In this document: positions 23,370 through 35,970 of the stretch, piece after piece
Layout: each line of letters begins with the position of its first letter
Numbering within the stretch: the stretch's first letter is position 1
Assembly (NCBI GenBank): GCA_035578175.1
Contig: JAQMRL010000006.1
Span: forward strand, 23,037,506 to 23,101,505
Source: Catonia carolina
Taxonomy: Eukaryota > Arthropoda > Insecta > Hemiptera > Achilidae
Length of the DNA: 64,000 nucleotides
Direction: 5' to 3'
Position numbers and translations under genes: made by a program
Notes under the pieces: generated by a model
Seen by the model: only the letters and a program-made list of their open reading frames with translations
The model's database searches: none
Told to the model about the DNA's origin: nothing

Positions 23370-23462
23370 TATCAAGATAGAGATAGATGGAGGCATATCG
23401 TCCACTCAAATCCTACCCGGCCTGCTGGAAGGATGCCCAGATGATGATGATGATGATTATAT
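23370..23462 (+). pseudogene. LINE 3'-terminal stub with ATG-repeat tail
   Basis: Reads DRDRWRHIVHSNPTRPAGR, a typical final ORF2 segment of RTE/CR1-like LINEs (DRxxWRxxV), followed at once by a (GAT)n tail. It looks like a severely 5'-truncated insertion. Confidence 0.5.
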
Positions 23463-24960
23463 GATAGAAATAGAATAATTATTCTAAGAATATAAATGGT
23501 ATATTACAACCGATATGTGCGTTAATAAATTCTCAAATTTTCTATTTCCTTTAAAAATTAAATAATTTACATTCAATTCAGTATCCGTTTAGATCTTTAA
23601 AACCATTTTGCCTTCTTCGGGGATGCATTGTCAAAATTTTTTTAAGTGATCCATAAATCGTTTAATATCCATGCTGAAGAACACTTTTATTTAAAAAATT
23701 TGCTGAAAAAATTATTATTTGTTGTAAAACCAAAGAGATAAGGTGTTTTCCTTGTTTTTGGTATGGAAGGCTGCCTCATCTTTATATTGTACTATTCTAA
23801 AGAAGTATCAGGGTTGTACCTATTGTTTGGTAAACTAGATTCTTCTAAAATTCCTCCTAATTCATCCTCAAGAGGAATACTCGTATGTTGCAAAAGAGAT
23901 GTCAGCACCTCATTATCTTCACCTTCATATTCCGATGAATGCTCAAAGCAACTTTGTTTACTTAATACACGTGGTTTTTTCACTTTGAAATAATGATTTT
24001 TTAAACAAATTTTTTGATGATATTTTAAAAATTTCACAAAATATTGACGAAGAAAAGTTATGCCTTGATTTTACACTCTATTATTATTCACGAAAAATGT
24101 TAAACGATTTTTTAATATGAATGTGTACTTGTGAATAATTTACAGTAATCTAGGATGAAAATAATTTCCCAGATCGTTAAAATATTTCCGTAAATTAACA
24201 TGTAATTATTTTTCGTTTAGTCACCGTACTTAAATAGAAATGATGATGCAGTGGTATTTGCTTAATTCTTAATTACCCGGTACACTACAAGATAACTCCA
24301 GGTTTTAGAATAATAAGAACAGAAATTTACTAAGAATAAATTTGACAAAAAATGAAGGTGATAAAGCATAAGTTATAATTAGATTCTGAGTTTCTTTTAC
24401 ATTTTAGTTTTAAGGTAGGGTCTGTATAATACATGTTAACCCAGTTCTCAATACTTATTACCTGTAATTATGTTATTATGAATTTCATGAGAATGTTTTC
24501 TCCGAACAAACAAAAGACAGCCGCACACTAATTAATAATTTTTATCGAAAGCCTAATATTAAACATATGTGTAAATTCACACATAAACAAACATACGGAT
24601 TTTCACTTTACTTTTATATTTTTTCTGAGGTTTTTTTTATGAATCAACTTTATTATAATTTCTTTTGTCTGTGAAGAACAAACTATTGGATATGTGGTTT
24701 ACTTATGTGAAAGAATAAATGGAAACGATATGTATTTATTATATTTTACTGTTATTTATCGTTTTACTAATATAATTACAGAATAGCCTAAGGAAGATTC
24801 TGTTGATCGAACGGTGAAAGGAAGGAAATGCATTGATTTATATTTCTAACATTTTATAGGTTATAAAGAGTTTTTAAACTTTTATTTTACGTAGGTATAT
24901 AATATTTTATGTAGCTTAGCCAAGACTTACGAAAGCGTATCTTTCTTCTTCTTTAGTTTC
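23463..24960. other. Mostly non-coding stretch with one acidic minus-strand frame
   Basis: No recognised repeat. The minus frame 23792-24037 (81 codons) encodes an acidic stretch with HSSEYEGEDNEVLTSLLQ and PLEDELGGILEES. Its composition is more protein-like than other chance frames here, and it could be a remnant of a transposon or host exon. No family was recognised and no splice sites were confirmed. Confidence 0.3.
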
Positions 24961-25194
24961 GCCCCAATTGGAGCACTTATGACAATCTGTGTTCATGTCT
25001 TTGAAGAACGAGATACGAAGTTAGCTTACTGCTGTCTCTTTTGCTCCTTTACCAGTTTCATATTTTCTTTTGATCTTTTGGCCCTCATTTTCTCTGTTAT
25101 GATAGTGTTGAGTTGTTTTCTTTCCTTGGAGAGGAGTTTTTTTTTATCCGAGGCGGCGAGAAAAACTCATGTTCACTCCCTCACTATGGGGGAA

Positions 25195-25775
25195 GTAAAC
25201 TGTGAGAGAGGGTAAAGTTTCTTCCAGAGTCCAACCACACTCCGAGGTACTTCAATTTCTTTCCAGGCACCACCTCGACATTACCCACCTTTAACTTAAT
25301 AGGGCTAAGCCTCCGTCTTTCGGCCCTTATCACCGCTTCCGTCTTTTCAGGGGCTAGTTGTAACTTCCTCCTACGAAGCCACTGACTTATATCCTCCATT
25401 GCAAAGTTAACTTTACCTATAAGTCCTTCCTCTGTCCTAGACGTAGCTACCAGCGCTAGATCATCCGCGTATCCCACCAGACGTAGACCTTCTGGTAACT
25501 TGAGCCACAATACCTCGTCGTACTGTATGTTTCACAAAGTTGGACCTAAAACTGACCCTTGTGGAACTCTACTTGTGACTTCAAACTCCCTGGCTTGCCC
25601 ATCAATTTCTGCTACAACACTTCTCTCACTTAGGTACACCTAGATCATCCTTCTGAGGTATGGGCTTATTCCCACCTTTTCGAAATGTCTCATTATCCTG
25701 ATCCATGAGGCACTATTAAAAGCGTTTCTAACGTCCAGCGTTGTGATTGCCGGGATCAATCGGGTATATTATGTC
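25195..25775 (-). pseudogene. R1-like LINE reverse transcriptase fragment
   Basis: From right to left on the minus strand: TLDVRNAFNSASW (RT block A), HFEKVGISPYLRRMI, then SRVPQGSVLGPTL (block B), GLRLVGYADDLALVA with the catalytic YADD, WLRRRKLQLAPEKTEAV, and LKYLGVWLD. The order and the QLAPxKTEAV motif fit the R1/I group of LINEs. In-frame stops follow RRMI and PTL, so it is inactive. The endonuclease and the ORF2 C-terminus are missing. The 108-codon frame 25184-25510 is its right-hand part. Confidence 0.85.
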
Positions 25776-25829
25776 CCTTGAGCAGCCTCATCAACACTAC
25801 TGACATCACCACCTGAACTTGAAGAGGAG

Positions 25830-26240
25830 TTGGCAAAGCTTATTATCCCTTAACACTTTCTTTTCGTCTCAGTTTTGAATTATTTCCTCGGTTATGATTA
25901 AATCTTTCATGTCGGACTTTATTTCCTGGAACCATTTATTTTGAGTTTTTTGAGTTGGTAACTTAGAAGGTGCTTAGTGAGTCTTGAATCAGGTAGTATG
26001 CAGAGGTGACTGAAAAAGGTAACTCTCCTTTTCCTCATAGTGTCGATTATCGACTCCTGTTCCTCGTAGAGTTTATCATTACGGATTATCCACCATTTAC
26101 CATGAACTTGATGTTTAAGATTAATGGTTGTTTTTAATATTCTTCTGTCTATTTTTTGGAGTTTGTCAGTAGTTGATTGGGTGTTGAAAAGGCTTTCAGT
26201 GGCATACGTGGCTTTTGGTTTGATAAAGTCTATATTCTAT
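25830..26240 (-). pseudogene. Second LINE fragment, post-RT region
   Basis: The minus strand reads KLQKIDRRILKTTINLKHQV, then WIIRNDKLYEEQESIIDTMR, then RRVTFFSHLC and RLTKHLL. This matches the LINE segment KLExxERRILRxIxGP, LRxNxELYxxxExIxxxIRKRRLxFxGHLxRM, RLTKxI. It differs from the R1-like fragment directly to its left, so two insertions are juxtaposed. Confidence 0.65.
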
Positions 26241-27170
26241 ATTATTTTAACGTTTTGAATTGTGTATTTTACAATAACGAATTAATTTTTGTGATTAATT
26301 TTTTCAGGATTTTTAAAAAATTTGAACTTTATTAAATTCTGAATTATAGAAATTTTACCGGTTTCTGAAACGTAAATTTATTAATTATGAGTCGGACTTC
26401 GTTCTGTGTTCCCTCTTATGAATCTTTTATTTTATATTCCACAAGAATAAATTGAAATCTTGTGAATATCTAAAAATTCGTATGTATTATCATACATTTG
26501 AAAATATCAAATAAAAAAAAAATAATTTAAAACTCAGTTTACTTTCATGTGTATAGAAAACTAACTGAAATAAATTTATAACATAAAATATAAACTATCT
26601 TAAAAATACAATAGACAATTGTTGCGTTTTTCTCATAAATTTCGAAACATGCGAATTATAAAAGTAGATTATTTCTAAATACTTTTTTAAACGCGTAGGC
26701 AATATTAATTTATATATAAACATTGCGGAAGATAATAGTAATCGTTGGCATAAGTAAGCTTATATGATAAAATTCCCACTGAACCTATTTTTGTACATTA
26801 TACTTGAGTATACCAATAGTTACGTCGGTTATAGAAATCGCATTGTTCTTATTAATTACTATTTTTAATTAGTTTTATGTTTCTATTTTTATTAATTAAT
26901 TATTAACTAAAATAAATTAATTGCAGAACATTTTAATGGAAATTGGTACACTTAAGATACATCGGCTTACATACTTTCATTATATTTTAATATATTAGTT
27001 TATTGTATTTTTGTGAACAAGCGTTAGAAAGTGATTGTAAACTTTCAATTTATTTTTTATAAAGTAGTTTTTTTTACTTTATTAATTTTATATATAACTG
27101 AGCGTACGTATATAACTAGTAAATTTGAGGATTAATTTTTGTTATAGTTGGTGAAAATATGAAGGATTTA
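26241..27170. other. Non-coding stretch, nothing recognised
   Basis: Very AT-rich sequence without coding frames. Confidence 0.4.
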
Positions 27171-27347
27171 TTTCCAGCATTTTTTTCTCCAGAGCCTAGT
27201 TTAACGTCAATTAGTGATTTTCTGTATTTGTAAGATCTACTGAGGTTAATTTTAGTTTTGTATCATTCACGCATTTAGACATAGTTAATATTTTTCATTA
27301 TTTACTTTGGCAAGAGAAAGTCGTGTGAGTGTTTCATATCAGATTTG
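27171..27347 (+). mobile_element. Element C, 3' end fragment
   Basis: Begins TTTTTTTCTCCAGAGCCTAG and ends GGCAAGAGAAAGTCGTGTGA..CATATCAGATTT. It lies head-on against the 3' end of the minus-strand copy at 27559, so the two termini face each other about 210 bp apart. Confidence 0.8.
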
Positions 27348-27558
27348 TTTGACATCGATTGGGTAATATCTGAGATTACCTAGTACAAACAAACGTTAAT
27401 TTTAATCATTTTAGTACTATAATTAAAAATGGCAGAGTTATTTATGTGATTTTTTTGTATTATTAAGCGGTTGTTCTACAGCCTAAACCATTCACTGGAA
27501 CCCAAAAATTAACGACCTCTAGTGTCTACAAAACAAATACCGTAATGGTTATTTAGAA

Positions 27559-28338
27559 AAAAAAATCTGGTGTGAAACACTCACACAACTTTCTCTTGCC
27601 AATGCGAATAATTTAAACAATATAACCTAACATTAGAAATAAACAAAAAACTAACCTCAATAAACATAACCTTATTTTAATCATGTAATGAAAGACGCAA
27701 AATGAAAATCAACCTCAATTAGGCTTAAAAATACGAAAAATCACTCTTTCACACTAAACTAGGCTCTGTAGAGAAAAATACTTTAAATAAAAGTTGTAGA
27801 TCTTTTAATTTCCTATAAAATTGATTATATACACTTTTGTCGTAAAATGCATAGGCCCTACTAAGGCCGAAATCTGAAAATAATCGATTTTTCACACGTT
27901 TTCGTAAGAAATAACAGAAAATCGCTAATTGCCGCTAAATTAAGCGTTATACAAAAAATGTTTGAAATAAAAGTTGTAGGATTTTAAATTCTCTACATCT
28001 TTTATTAAGTTATATAAAGTTTTGCGCTAAAATGCATATTAAAGCCGTAATCTTAAAAAAACAACGTTTTTACGTGAGAACAGCCTCACCAAGAATTTCA
28101 GCAAACATGGCGCCTACCCTATCTTGTAAAGCACAAAAAATTTAGTAAACCAGGCGATTTTTAAAAAAATCGTAGGACCAGTTTTTGAGAAAATCGCAAA
28201 AAAAGTGAAAAATTACATGAATAAACTACTTCCGGTTGACCGATTTTGATGAAAATGTTCGTGTCGGGTCCGGTAGTGGTATGTAATCTACGTTTCAAGT
28301 TTCAAGTTCGTACGATGTTCCGTTCTTGAGATATTCTG

Positions 28339-28395
<57 letters not shown>

Positions 28396-28396
28396 G

Positions 28397-28435
<39 letters not shown>

Positions 28436-28597
28436 AAACACACACACACACACACAGACCAATCGCTAAAAACATGTTCTTTTGGGTTCAGGGGGTCTGA
28501 AAACGTGTAGATCCGGTGAAAACTCGATTTCCAAAAATCGAAATGAAAACAATACTTTCCTTCCTATAATATTCATATAGGCAAGACAAAGTAAAAA
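27559..28597 (-). mobile_element. Element C, full-length copy
   Basis: A minus-strand full copy of about 1,040 bp from AAATCTGGTGTGAAACACTC to ATAGGCAAGACAAAGT. It carries a (CA)n tract at 28342-28456. It matches the 18868 copy closely across the whole length, including CTTCCGGTTGACCGATTTTG and AACATGGCGCCTACCCTATC, so it is probably among the younger copies. Confidence 0.9.
28342..28456 (-). repeat. (CA)n microsatellite inside Element C
   Basis: About 115 bp of CA repeats with a CGCGCGCG interruption, at the conserved microsatellite position of the family. Confidence 0.95.
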
Positions 28598-29218
28598 GTA
28601 GTAGGCCTATACTAAAATTTTTGGGATTGTTATCTATCTGTATTCAGAAAGTATCTAAATTGAGTTTTTATCTGTACTAACACTCAATTAAAAATTCTAG
28701 TTAAAATGGCTGTGTTATTTTTTTATTCTTACAAGTATCAATTATTGTGTATTAAAGCGAGATGACATACGGATTATATGAATAGAAATATAATTTGTAA
28801 ACGGTAAAGTCTTTTTGATGTAATGCTTCATTTAACAATAGCTTAATTCCTTTCACTATCGTTAAGCCTTTCTTAAAGGATGTAATTAAATTGACTTTTA
28901 TTACGCTTTAAATCAATTAGTAATGAGACTGTATAGTCATTTCATTATAAAATAGCAACATAGAGAGATTATTTCTGATACGTTTAATTAATTATAGACA
29001 TTATTTTATGTTATGTTTGTGCATTAAAATATTGATACGAAAACGCACTACTGTTAATTTTTGTATCTGTTTTTTACCTTCGTATCTTCTGAGTAATATG
29101 ATCATAATTATATTGTCAATCATAAGTTTTGGTAATTCTTCCAAATTTTCTTGAGCTGGGCTTTTAACAAATTTATCTTCATGAACTGCTTTCCATTAAT
29201 ATCTTGGTATCATGTTGT
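28598..29218. other. Non-coding stretch, nothing recognised
   Basis: AT-rich sequence, no coding signal. Confidence 0.4.
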
Positions 29219-29592
29219 TGTTTAGGCTGGTTTGAATCTCCTGAGGCTTTACTAAGCAAAACAAGTGAGGTGGTTTACAAGTCCCTTCCTCACTGAGTGG
29301 AAAAGTATGGTTATTAGCATACCAGGCCCTCTGAAAAGTATCCACTTCCCACCCTGCAAATAACACCTTCATTTCATTCACCACAAGGTCTGGCTGTATA
29401 ATTAAATTTATTACTAATCGTATCAGAGGAGATAACTCTGGCTAGTGTCTTTTACACCTTTACCTCTTCCGTTCTTAAATGCTTTAGTCGTATAACTGGC
29501 TAACCATGTGATAAGAAACCGAACATTTTTTGTACCCCTGGAACTAGCAGATCGAGTGCAAATAATTAACACTCCATTTGCCTTTTATGGGC
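29219..29592 (-). mobile_element. Element A, near full-length copy
   Basis: A minus-strand copy. The 3' hairpin is partly deleted (GTTTAGGCTGGTTTGAATC), and the 5' end is TTGCCTTTTATGGGC. The 62-codon minus frame is the recurrent incidental frame. Confidence 0.8.
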
Positions 29593-30379
29593 ATGTTGGT
29601 ATCACTCAATTTATAAAAATATATATTTTTGTAACGTCTACTACCCAATTTCTTTTTGTTCTGCTCCTTGGTCTTTTGACTTTTACCTTTAGTGTAGGCC
29701 CTAACATATCATTTTTCATCAATCTGTCCATTCATGTTTTCCTTACTTACAAACGTCATTTACTTACATCAGCCCATACCCATATTCTCTACTATTCTTT
29801 CACCTCTGTATATTTTTGCTGCAAAAGTTCACAGTACTAAAATATTATCTTTATATTACGTAACCAATTTCCTAGAGAAATCACTTAAACACAATCTTCA
29901 CTACTTACGTTTTTGTAAAAATCCAATAATTTTCTGCATCCTTGTGCTTATTTCATTCTAAAATTTAAATTTCATTAACTAGGAATATATTAATGTATAA
30001 AATTTAGTATTGGTTTTCTATTATTCTTATAGTGAATGGAAGCTCGTTTCTAAATACTTAATTATTCCGTAATAGAAATCCATTTATCCTATTATTTTCC
30101 GACATCGATTTAGAAAGAAAATAAATATATAGGCACCTATTCTAGTGTACTTTTACTTTACATATCTAGAACGTTCTACTTTGTCTTCTGTAATTACTTT
30201 TGTGGTAAAAACGACAGCTACATGTTTTGAGATTTGCATGGTATGTTTTTTGAAATTGCCTTTTTTAAATTTTAATTTGTTTATTTTAAATTACTGCTAT
30301 TCAATTTTAACGTCTTTTTTATTATTTATTTAGTTAAATATACGCTTTAATTTACTACTCTTTTGCGTCTGACTGTTTT
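29593..30379. other. Non-coding stretch, nothing recognised
   Basis: The 110-, 75- and 62-codon plus frames here are rich in F, L, I and Y and overlap one another, as expected from T-rich sequence. No motif was recognised. Confidence 0.4.
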
Positions 30380-30516
30380 GTAGTTTCTGCTAATGCAGAC
30401 GGTGGAGAATGATGATAGATGAAAATGAGTGATGAAAAATGCTAAAGCTGACCGGGAATCGAACCCGGGACCCCGGCGTAGAAGCCAGTTACGTTAACCA
30501 CTACGCCAATGGTCCC
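30380..30516 (-). mobile_element. tRNA-derived SINE head (SINE-E)
   Basis: The minus strand reads GGGACCATTGGCGTAGTGG (A box), then a B box in CCCGGGTTCGATTCCCGG with a perfect 5-bp T stem. The acceptor ends do not pair, which rules out a functional tRNA. A short non-tRNA body continues to about 30380. Confidence 0.6.
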
Positions 30517-30539
30517 GCCTTAATTTACCTGTCAGTTAA

Positions 30540-30747
30540 ACTACTGTATACAACACTAGCATACCCCGCGCGGCTTCGCACGCGAATCATGTATAATCAA
30601 TTTTTTTTAATAAATATGTAACAGAAATTGTGTAGCTGCTACCCCCAACGTACACTCACACATACAACGTTTTGATAAATTCCCCGCGAATGTCTCTCGC
30701 CTTTATCAAACCCCTTCATCTACTTTAACAGCAGTACATACTCACAT

Positions 30748-30793
<46 letters not shown>

Positions 30794-30965
30794 TTATGAA
30801 AATCTTCATTAGGCCCTTAGGGTTATCATTTTTGAAAATATAAAAATAAAATGTTGTGAATATATAAATACAAATATGCTGTCAAAATTTTGTGAAAATG
30901 CGTAAAGTAGTTTTGGAAATTAGCCTGCACAAAAAAACACGCTTTGTCTTTATTATATAAAAATA
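30540..30965 (+). repeat. Unclassified repeat with GC-rich motif and CA tract
   Basis: Contains ACCCCGCGCGGCTTCGCACG in an otherwise AT-rich setting, a (CA)n tract at 30750-30790, and ends TTTATTATATAAAAATAG. These sequence types recur near the ends of insect interspersed repeats, but no second copy exists in the window to define the boundaries. Confidence 0.4.
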
Positions 30966-33710
30966 GATTTTAAACTAAAGATAGAAATATTATTAATTAT
31001 CATCGTCCATGTTTAATGAATTAAACTCATTTATTTTGTGGAATTACCAGGAACTTGTTTTAACTTTCAAACGAAATAATTGACTTCGATCACTTTTATC
31101 TTTGATGGCAGTCCGTTTATCTTTACTTATTTTTGTACTTTTTATCCGTAGTCTCAGGTGAATAATTACCACTAGGCCAAAACAAATTAATGAAATGAAT
31201 ATTAGTTAATTATGTAAAAGCAAGGTGTTGTCGTATTTATGGATTAACGAAAGAGTATAAAATATTATCCAATCAGAAGTCGCAAGAAAGAAAGTGACGT
31301 AAGGTGTGGAGGCGTAAATTTTTCTTTTCTCAACTGAATGACGTTAAATCCGAGCCATGGTAAATGCGGGACCGGTAAGTCGAGAACTACTGTAGAGTTT
31401 GTCTACGCTAAAAGTACTCCGACGTAGGCAACCAGCAACACAAGTGAGCATGCGTATTAATTAAAAATACGCACAGCATGATCAAAAACAAAATTCCATA
31501 CAACACTAATTCGCTCTAAGCTGAATATTATAATGAAAATACGTTAAATTCATTTGTTATATTTTAAAAATCGAACATTAGTTTACCAATAATTACTAAA
31601 ACTTTTACTATTGTTACTCTTAGCCTAGATTGTTATTTTTCTATACATTATTTACTATTATTACATTATTATTTATGATTAGTAGGTTTTTAATAAAGAC
31701 TCAGTTTTATTTTTGGTCACAAGTAATAATATAAGACTAATACACTTGAATTATAACAGGAGATCATTTCAGATTATTTACTTCATATCATGAAAATTAA
31801 AAAAAAATAAAATGTCTTTGACTAGTTTAATACAACTGGTTGCACTTGCCCGTGGTGAACTCGTTTTTAGTTTCATTAGTTATCTATTTTTGGTATTGTA
31901 TCTGTTCGTTTCGATTTCCTTCATCGACTGAAATTGAAAAAGTTTGTAAGCTGTGTTTTGCTAACATGCGTGATAGTGAAAGTGTTGAGTGTTTGAAACA
32001 TAATAGAGGTAACCATTAAAAAGTAGAAAAAATTGTTTTGTTAAAAGTAATGGTTAAAATAATTAATTAGGGAGTCTCTTTATAAAACTACAATAACTAC
32101 AAGTAATCTGAACGGTATAATTGAAAACGCTTAAAGGATTATGTTTATTTTAGCTGGATGTAGATATTTTTAGGATTATGATAGAACGTAGTGGAAGATA
32201 ATTGTCAGGCGGAAAGTTAGATACGCGCCAAATGGAGTAAAACTTTCGTTTACAACCTATAGGCGCTTGCCTCACGCGAAGTACACTTACAGTAGGTAGA
32301 CTATATACTAAAATCTTTTCGTCTTAAATAAAAAACGCAGGTAATATATATTTTTTAAACTACATGACGCTTACTATAAACTATTTTTAAATTACAAACT
32401 TTAGAAATTTTAAATTTTGAACAGTTTACTCTCTTATTTTATTTACAATGAATAAGAAATACATTTTACCATAAACTGCACGTTCAAGTAAAAGGACTTT
32501 CGATTTAAACAACAATTTCGAATTGAAAGTATCCAATCAAGCTGCAGGTCGATCACAAATTATGTAGATTCTGATTGAGGTTTCATATAGATTCTCTGGT
32601 ATTCTGTTAACCCTGCAGCAATCACTTTTGCGGTCTTATTTTCTCTTCTATTGTATTTTTAATAGTGAGATGTTCTCTTTCATTTTTACACATCTATTCA
32701 TATGAGTGGGCGGTGTGTTGTTTCGTTGTGTATGTATATTAGCATACTATGGCATTGTCCGTTCTTTAGTTGTAGTTTTTTTTTCTTTTTTACTGTCCGT
32801 CTGAGTATTGTTATACCTGAACGATGTTCGGTATGCGACCTTGTCTAAAACGTGACGTGATTCATACGATTATTACACTTTAGGTATTTCTTTTTCCTCC
32901 CATATTTTAACCAATACAAATAATGTGTAATTTATTAATAAAACAAAAAGAGAAAATTTAAACAAAAGAATGCAATGTACTAATAAATTCTTCAATGTTG
33001 TCTTACTTATTATAAAGATATATTTATTATTCAAAAGTTGGTATACCTGTAGAAATATTTTTGGATGTTTATTACACCATTATTGTTTTATTACCTGTCA
33101 GTCTACAATTCTTCCATTTTGAATAATAATAATCTACGAATTTCATTTTTACTTTCTCAATATAATATTATTCGATGAAAAATTTAAAGTATTGTATAAA
33201 ATAGAAAGTTTGATATTACAGATAAAATTTGACCCACTGCCCAATTTTTTCATTACATTATTTTTTGATGGCCTAATAAAAGTAAAAATTAATGTCTACG
33301 TTCAATATTTTACACCATGTATTTATCTTGTGCGGTTATCCAAGGTAATTTAATTTAACATATAGCTATTCCTAGGTTATTTTCTTCACTTTTTTCTCGT
33401 ATTGGGCCAATTTTAGACGTGAGGTAACTTTAGACACTTTGAAAGGTATTTTTGCAGCCTACATTCTCAGCCTTCGCTCACTGTAAACTTTTCTCCTTTC
33501 TGTTCACCCAGTGTTCTGTTTTTGCTCTTTATGGAAGTCCATATACAATTATCTAAATTTGATACGGTTCATTAAGTTTTCTCAATATCCTTTTCAACTT
33601 CTTTAAACTATTAATCTGACAACTTAGGTCTATTGTTTATTGTCTTAAAAATTTGTTTTTGTTAACCGGTTGTCATCCATTCTATACAGGTGTCCGTAAA
33701 ACTAGTTTTA
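30966..33710. other. Non-coding stretch, nothing recognised
   Basis: About 2.7 kb without repeat families or coding frames that could be recognised on either strand. Confidence 0.4.
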
Positions 33711-33857
33711 GTTTGTCTAAAATCACATCAACTGCTTGGTTATTAGCGACTACAGTTGATTATTTATCTAGATAATTTCCAGACCCTTGCTGGTAATTGA
33801 ACCTGGAACATAAGCTTTGCAGGATACCGCCCCAACTACTACGCTACGGAGGTGGCC
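33711..33857 (-). mobile_element. SINE-C copy
   Basis: A minus-strand copy. The head near 33857 reads CCACCTCCGTAGCGTAGTAG, the B-box area is GGTTCAATTACC, and the tail is the family TAGTCGCTAATAACCAAGC then AGTTGATGTGATT. Confidence 0.7.
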
Positions 33858-35851
33858 AAATAGTATTGTTCTGAAAATATAAGATAATAAATTTTTTACT
33901 AAGTTCAACTAACCGTACATAAGTTTTCAATGAAGGTAATAATTCTTAATGTTTTTCTGAAGGACTGTTTAAAATTTATGACATAATATTAACTTACTTA
34001 TTATTTCAGTTTAGTTATGACATGTTTTCAGGCCGGTACAATTATTTAGTATGGATTAAAGATGTTTTTCAAATATTTAGTTTTGCAATTTAAGATTACG
34101 TAATATACTATTCCTTAATAGGAAAAGGAATTTTAAATGAGGTGTGAAATAAAAGGTATAAGTGAGAAATTTGAAAAACTCAGTCTAATCAAAATTTTTA
34201 TAAACTTTTAATTTCATCTAAAAATAAATTAACTCAAAAAATGTATAATATATTTTACCAAAAGAAGGGATAGGTTAGAGGGGTATATCTAAAGACATCC
34301 AAGTAATTGTTCTATAAATAATGAAGGGTAATATTGAGGGAGTGAATTGTAGGAGGAAGCAAATATTAAAATATTTAAAGCAATTATGAAAGATGTAGAG
34401 TGTTTCAGGTATGTAGATATGAAACTATTTGCGCAAGATAGAACAGCCCGGAGAACTGAATCAAATCAGTCGAGAGACTGATGACCAATATATAATATAT
34501 ATTTAATATTCCTAGACAAAAAAACAATATTCAAGGTTAGATTTAAATTAAAATAAAAGTAACAGAATTTAAGCAAGCGAACTGTATGTTGTTAGTTATA
34601 TTTTATTCAATTATGCAGAAGACTATGGTATTATTTCTCGAGGCGCTGAACCAAAAAGAATTAAAAGAAAAAAATTCTTAAAGAATAGTCCATTGTATTT
34701 TGCACATATAGGCCTATGTATTTAATTTGCGAGGATGTTAAGAATTAAATAAGATTTTTATGGAGGGCAAAGTAGCCTACCTCTATAAAATTCTTCTTTA
34801 AAATATATAAATGCATACATAAATAGTAATCAGTGGTAGTGTTTATTATCTCTAAATTATTAACATAAAATCATAATTTTAATTTATTGTGGATCGTCCA
34901 ATGAGTTGGTACTGTTGTTAATACAGAAAATTAGTTACAAGGGTATTGTATCGATACAACGCTTTGTACTTCAGGTAGATAATTTCTGTATGTGTTGTGC
35001 AGTTAGAGAGGTCGTTGACTTGTTATGGTTTATGAATATCGGATGTTAATACGTAATAAAATGATCTCATGTAATAAGAATGATAATGATGATACTGTGA
35101 TGACTTCCGTATTATGTATGTAACACATACACACACATGATCATACATAATACTTACATTATGAGCTTAGTTTTAATATATTCGTTTAATTTATATATAT
35201 TTTGTATACATCAAAACCTTCCAGATCGCGGTTAACGCGTTCCCTGGAATACCACGAATCACTAAACCGCGGTGGATGAAAAATGTTAGGCGTAATGAAT
35301 ATACACCAAGTGTTCAAGGACCAAGAAATCTAACAAACTACTCTTCTTCTTCTTCTTCACCAATCAAGTACTGTATTAGATCCCAATACCTGTTTCGGCA
35401 TCTACCTAGCCACCGGTCGCCCTAGATCGTACCGTCCAATCGTCCTGTAACTTCTGACCAGTCTAGGTACTGTACGCGCGCCAGCTCATGATCTCTGTCG
35501 CCTGGGGAAGTGGGGCGGGTGGCGTAATAGAATGTGAGTAATATATTTGTCTTATCGTGCAGTACAAAAACATTTAGTCATCATGTAAATATTATTATTA
35601 TGTCTATGTATTTATTTATTATAGGCCTACGTATTATTACTTTTCACAACGGATACACGTGTCACAATATACAGTTGTACACTTTTGCTAATGCGTCTCG
35701 GATGTGTTAATCATTATTCATGATTTTTTATCACTGAAGTGATTTTTATTTTGAAATTAAAGTGTGTTAACGTGCCAAAAGTTATTTGTTTTGTGTGTTT
35801 TGTGTTAGGTAAATTTCAACGTGTATTTTTCATATCTTTTGTTTTATTTAA
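33858..35851. other. Non-coding stretch; possible LINE stub near 34.4 kb
   Basis: Around 34390-34490 the plus strand reads FRYVDMKLFAQDRTARRTES before a stop, which vaguely resembles a LINE 3' terminus; evidence is weak. A short TTC run lies at 35341-35360 and a GC-richer patch at 35380-35530, both unidentified. Confidence 0.3.
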
Positions 35852-35970
35852 TATGTCTTCCCGGAAAAATAAAGCGGTAATTCATTCGTAAGTGCGACAA
35901 ATTATTGCATCAGTTATAAAAAACTGTGATGAAGAATCGCGTAAAGGACTCGGAATTTGCTTAACCACTT
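35852..35970 (+). pseudogene. Possible transposase N-terminal remnant
   Basis: The frame starting ATGTCTTCCCGGAAA reads MSSRKNKAVIHS, a stop, then VRQIIASVIKNCDEES. This resembles the N-terminal start of a group of insect DDE transposases that read HSxxRxIIxxVxxFxxxE. The hit is short, contains a stop and lacks any catalytic domain. Recall-based and uncertain. Confidence 0.3.

Noticed and set aside
29508..29961. Overlapping hydrophobic frames suggesting a membrane protein
   Set aside because: T-rich DNA gives F/L/I/Y-rich frames by chance. There is no splice or start context and the frames overlap each other.
30445..30516. Possible tRNA gene on the minus strand
   Set aside because: The T arm is perfect, but the acceptor stem cannot form and the anticodon stem-loop is irregular. 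It is a SINE head.
35380..35530. GC-richer patch considered as a host first exon or promoter
   Set aside because: No long frame, no convincing splice donor and no TATA or initiator context could be assigned.
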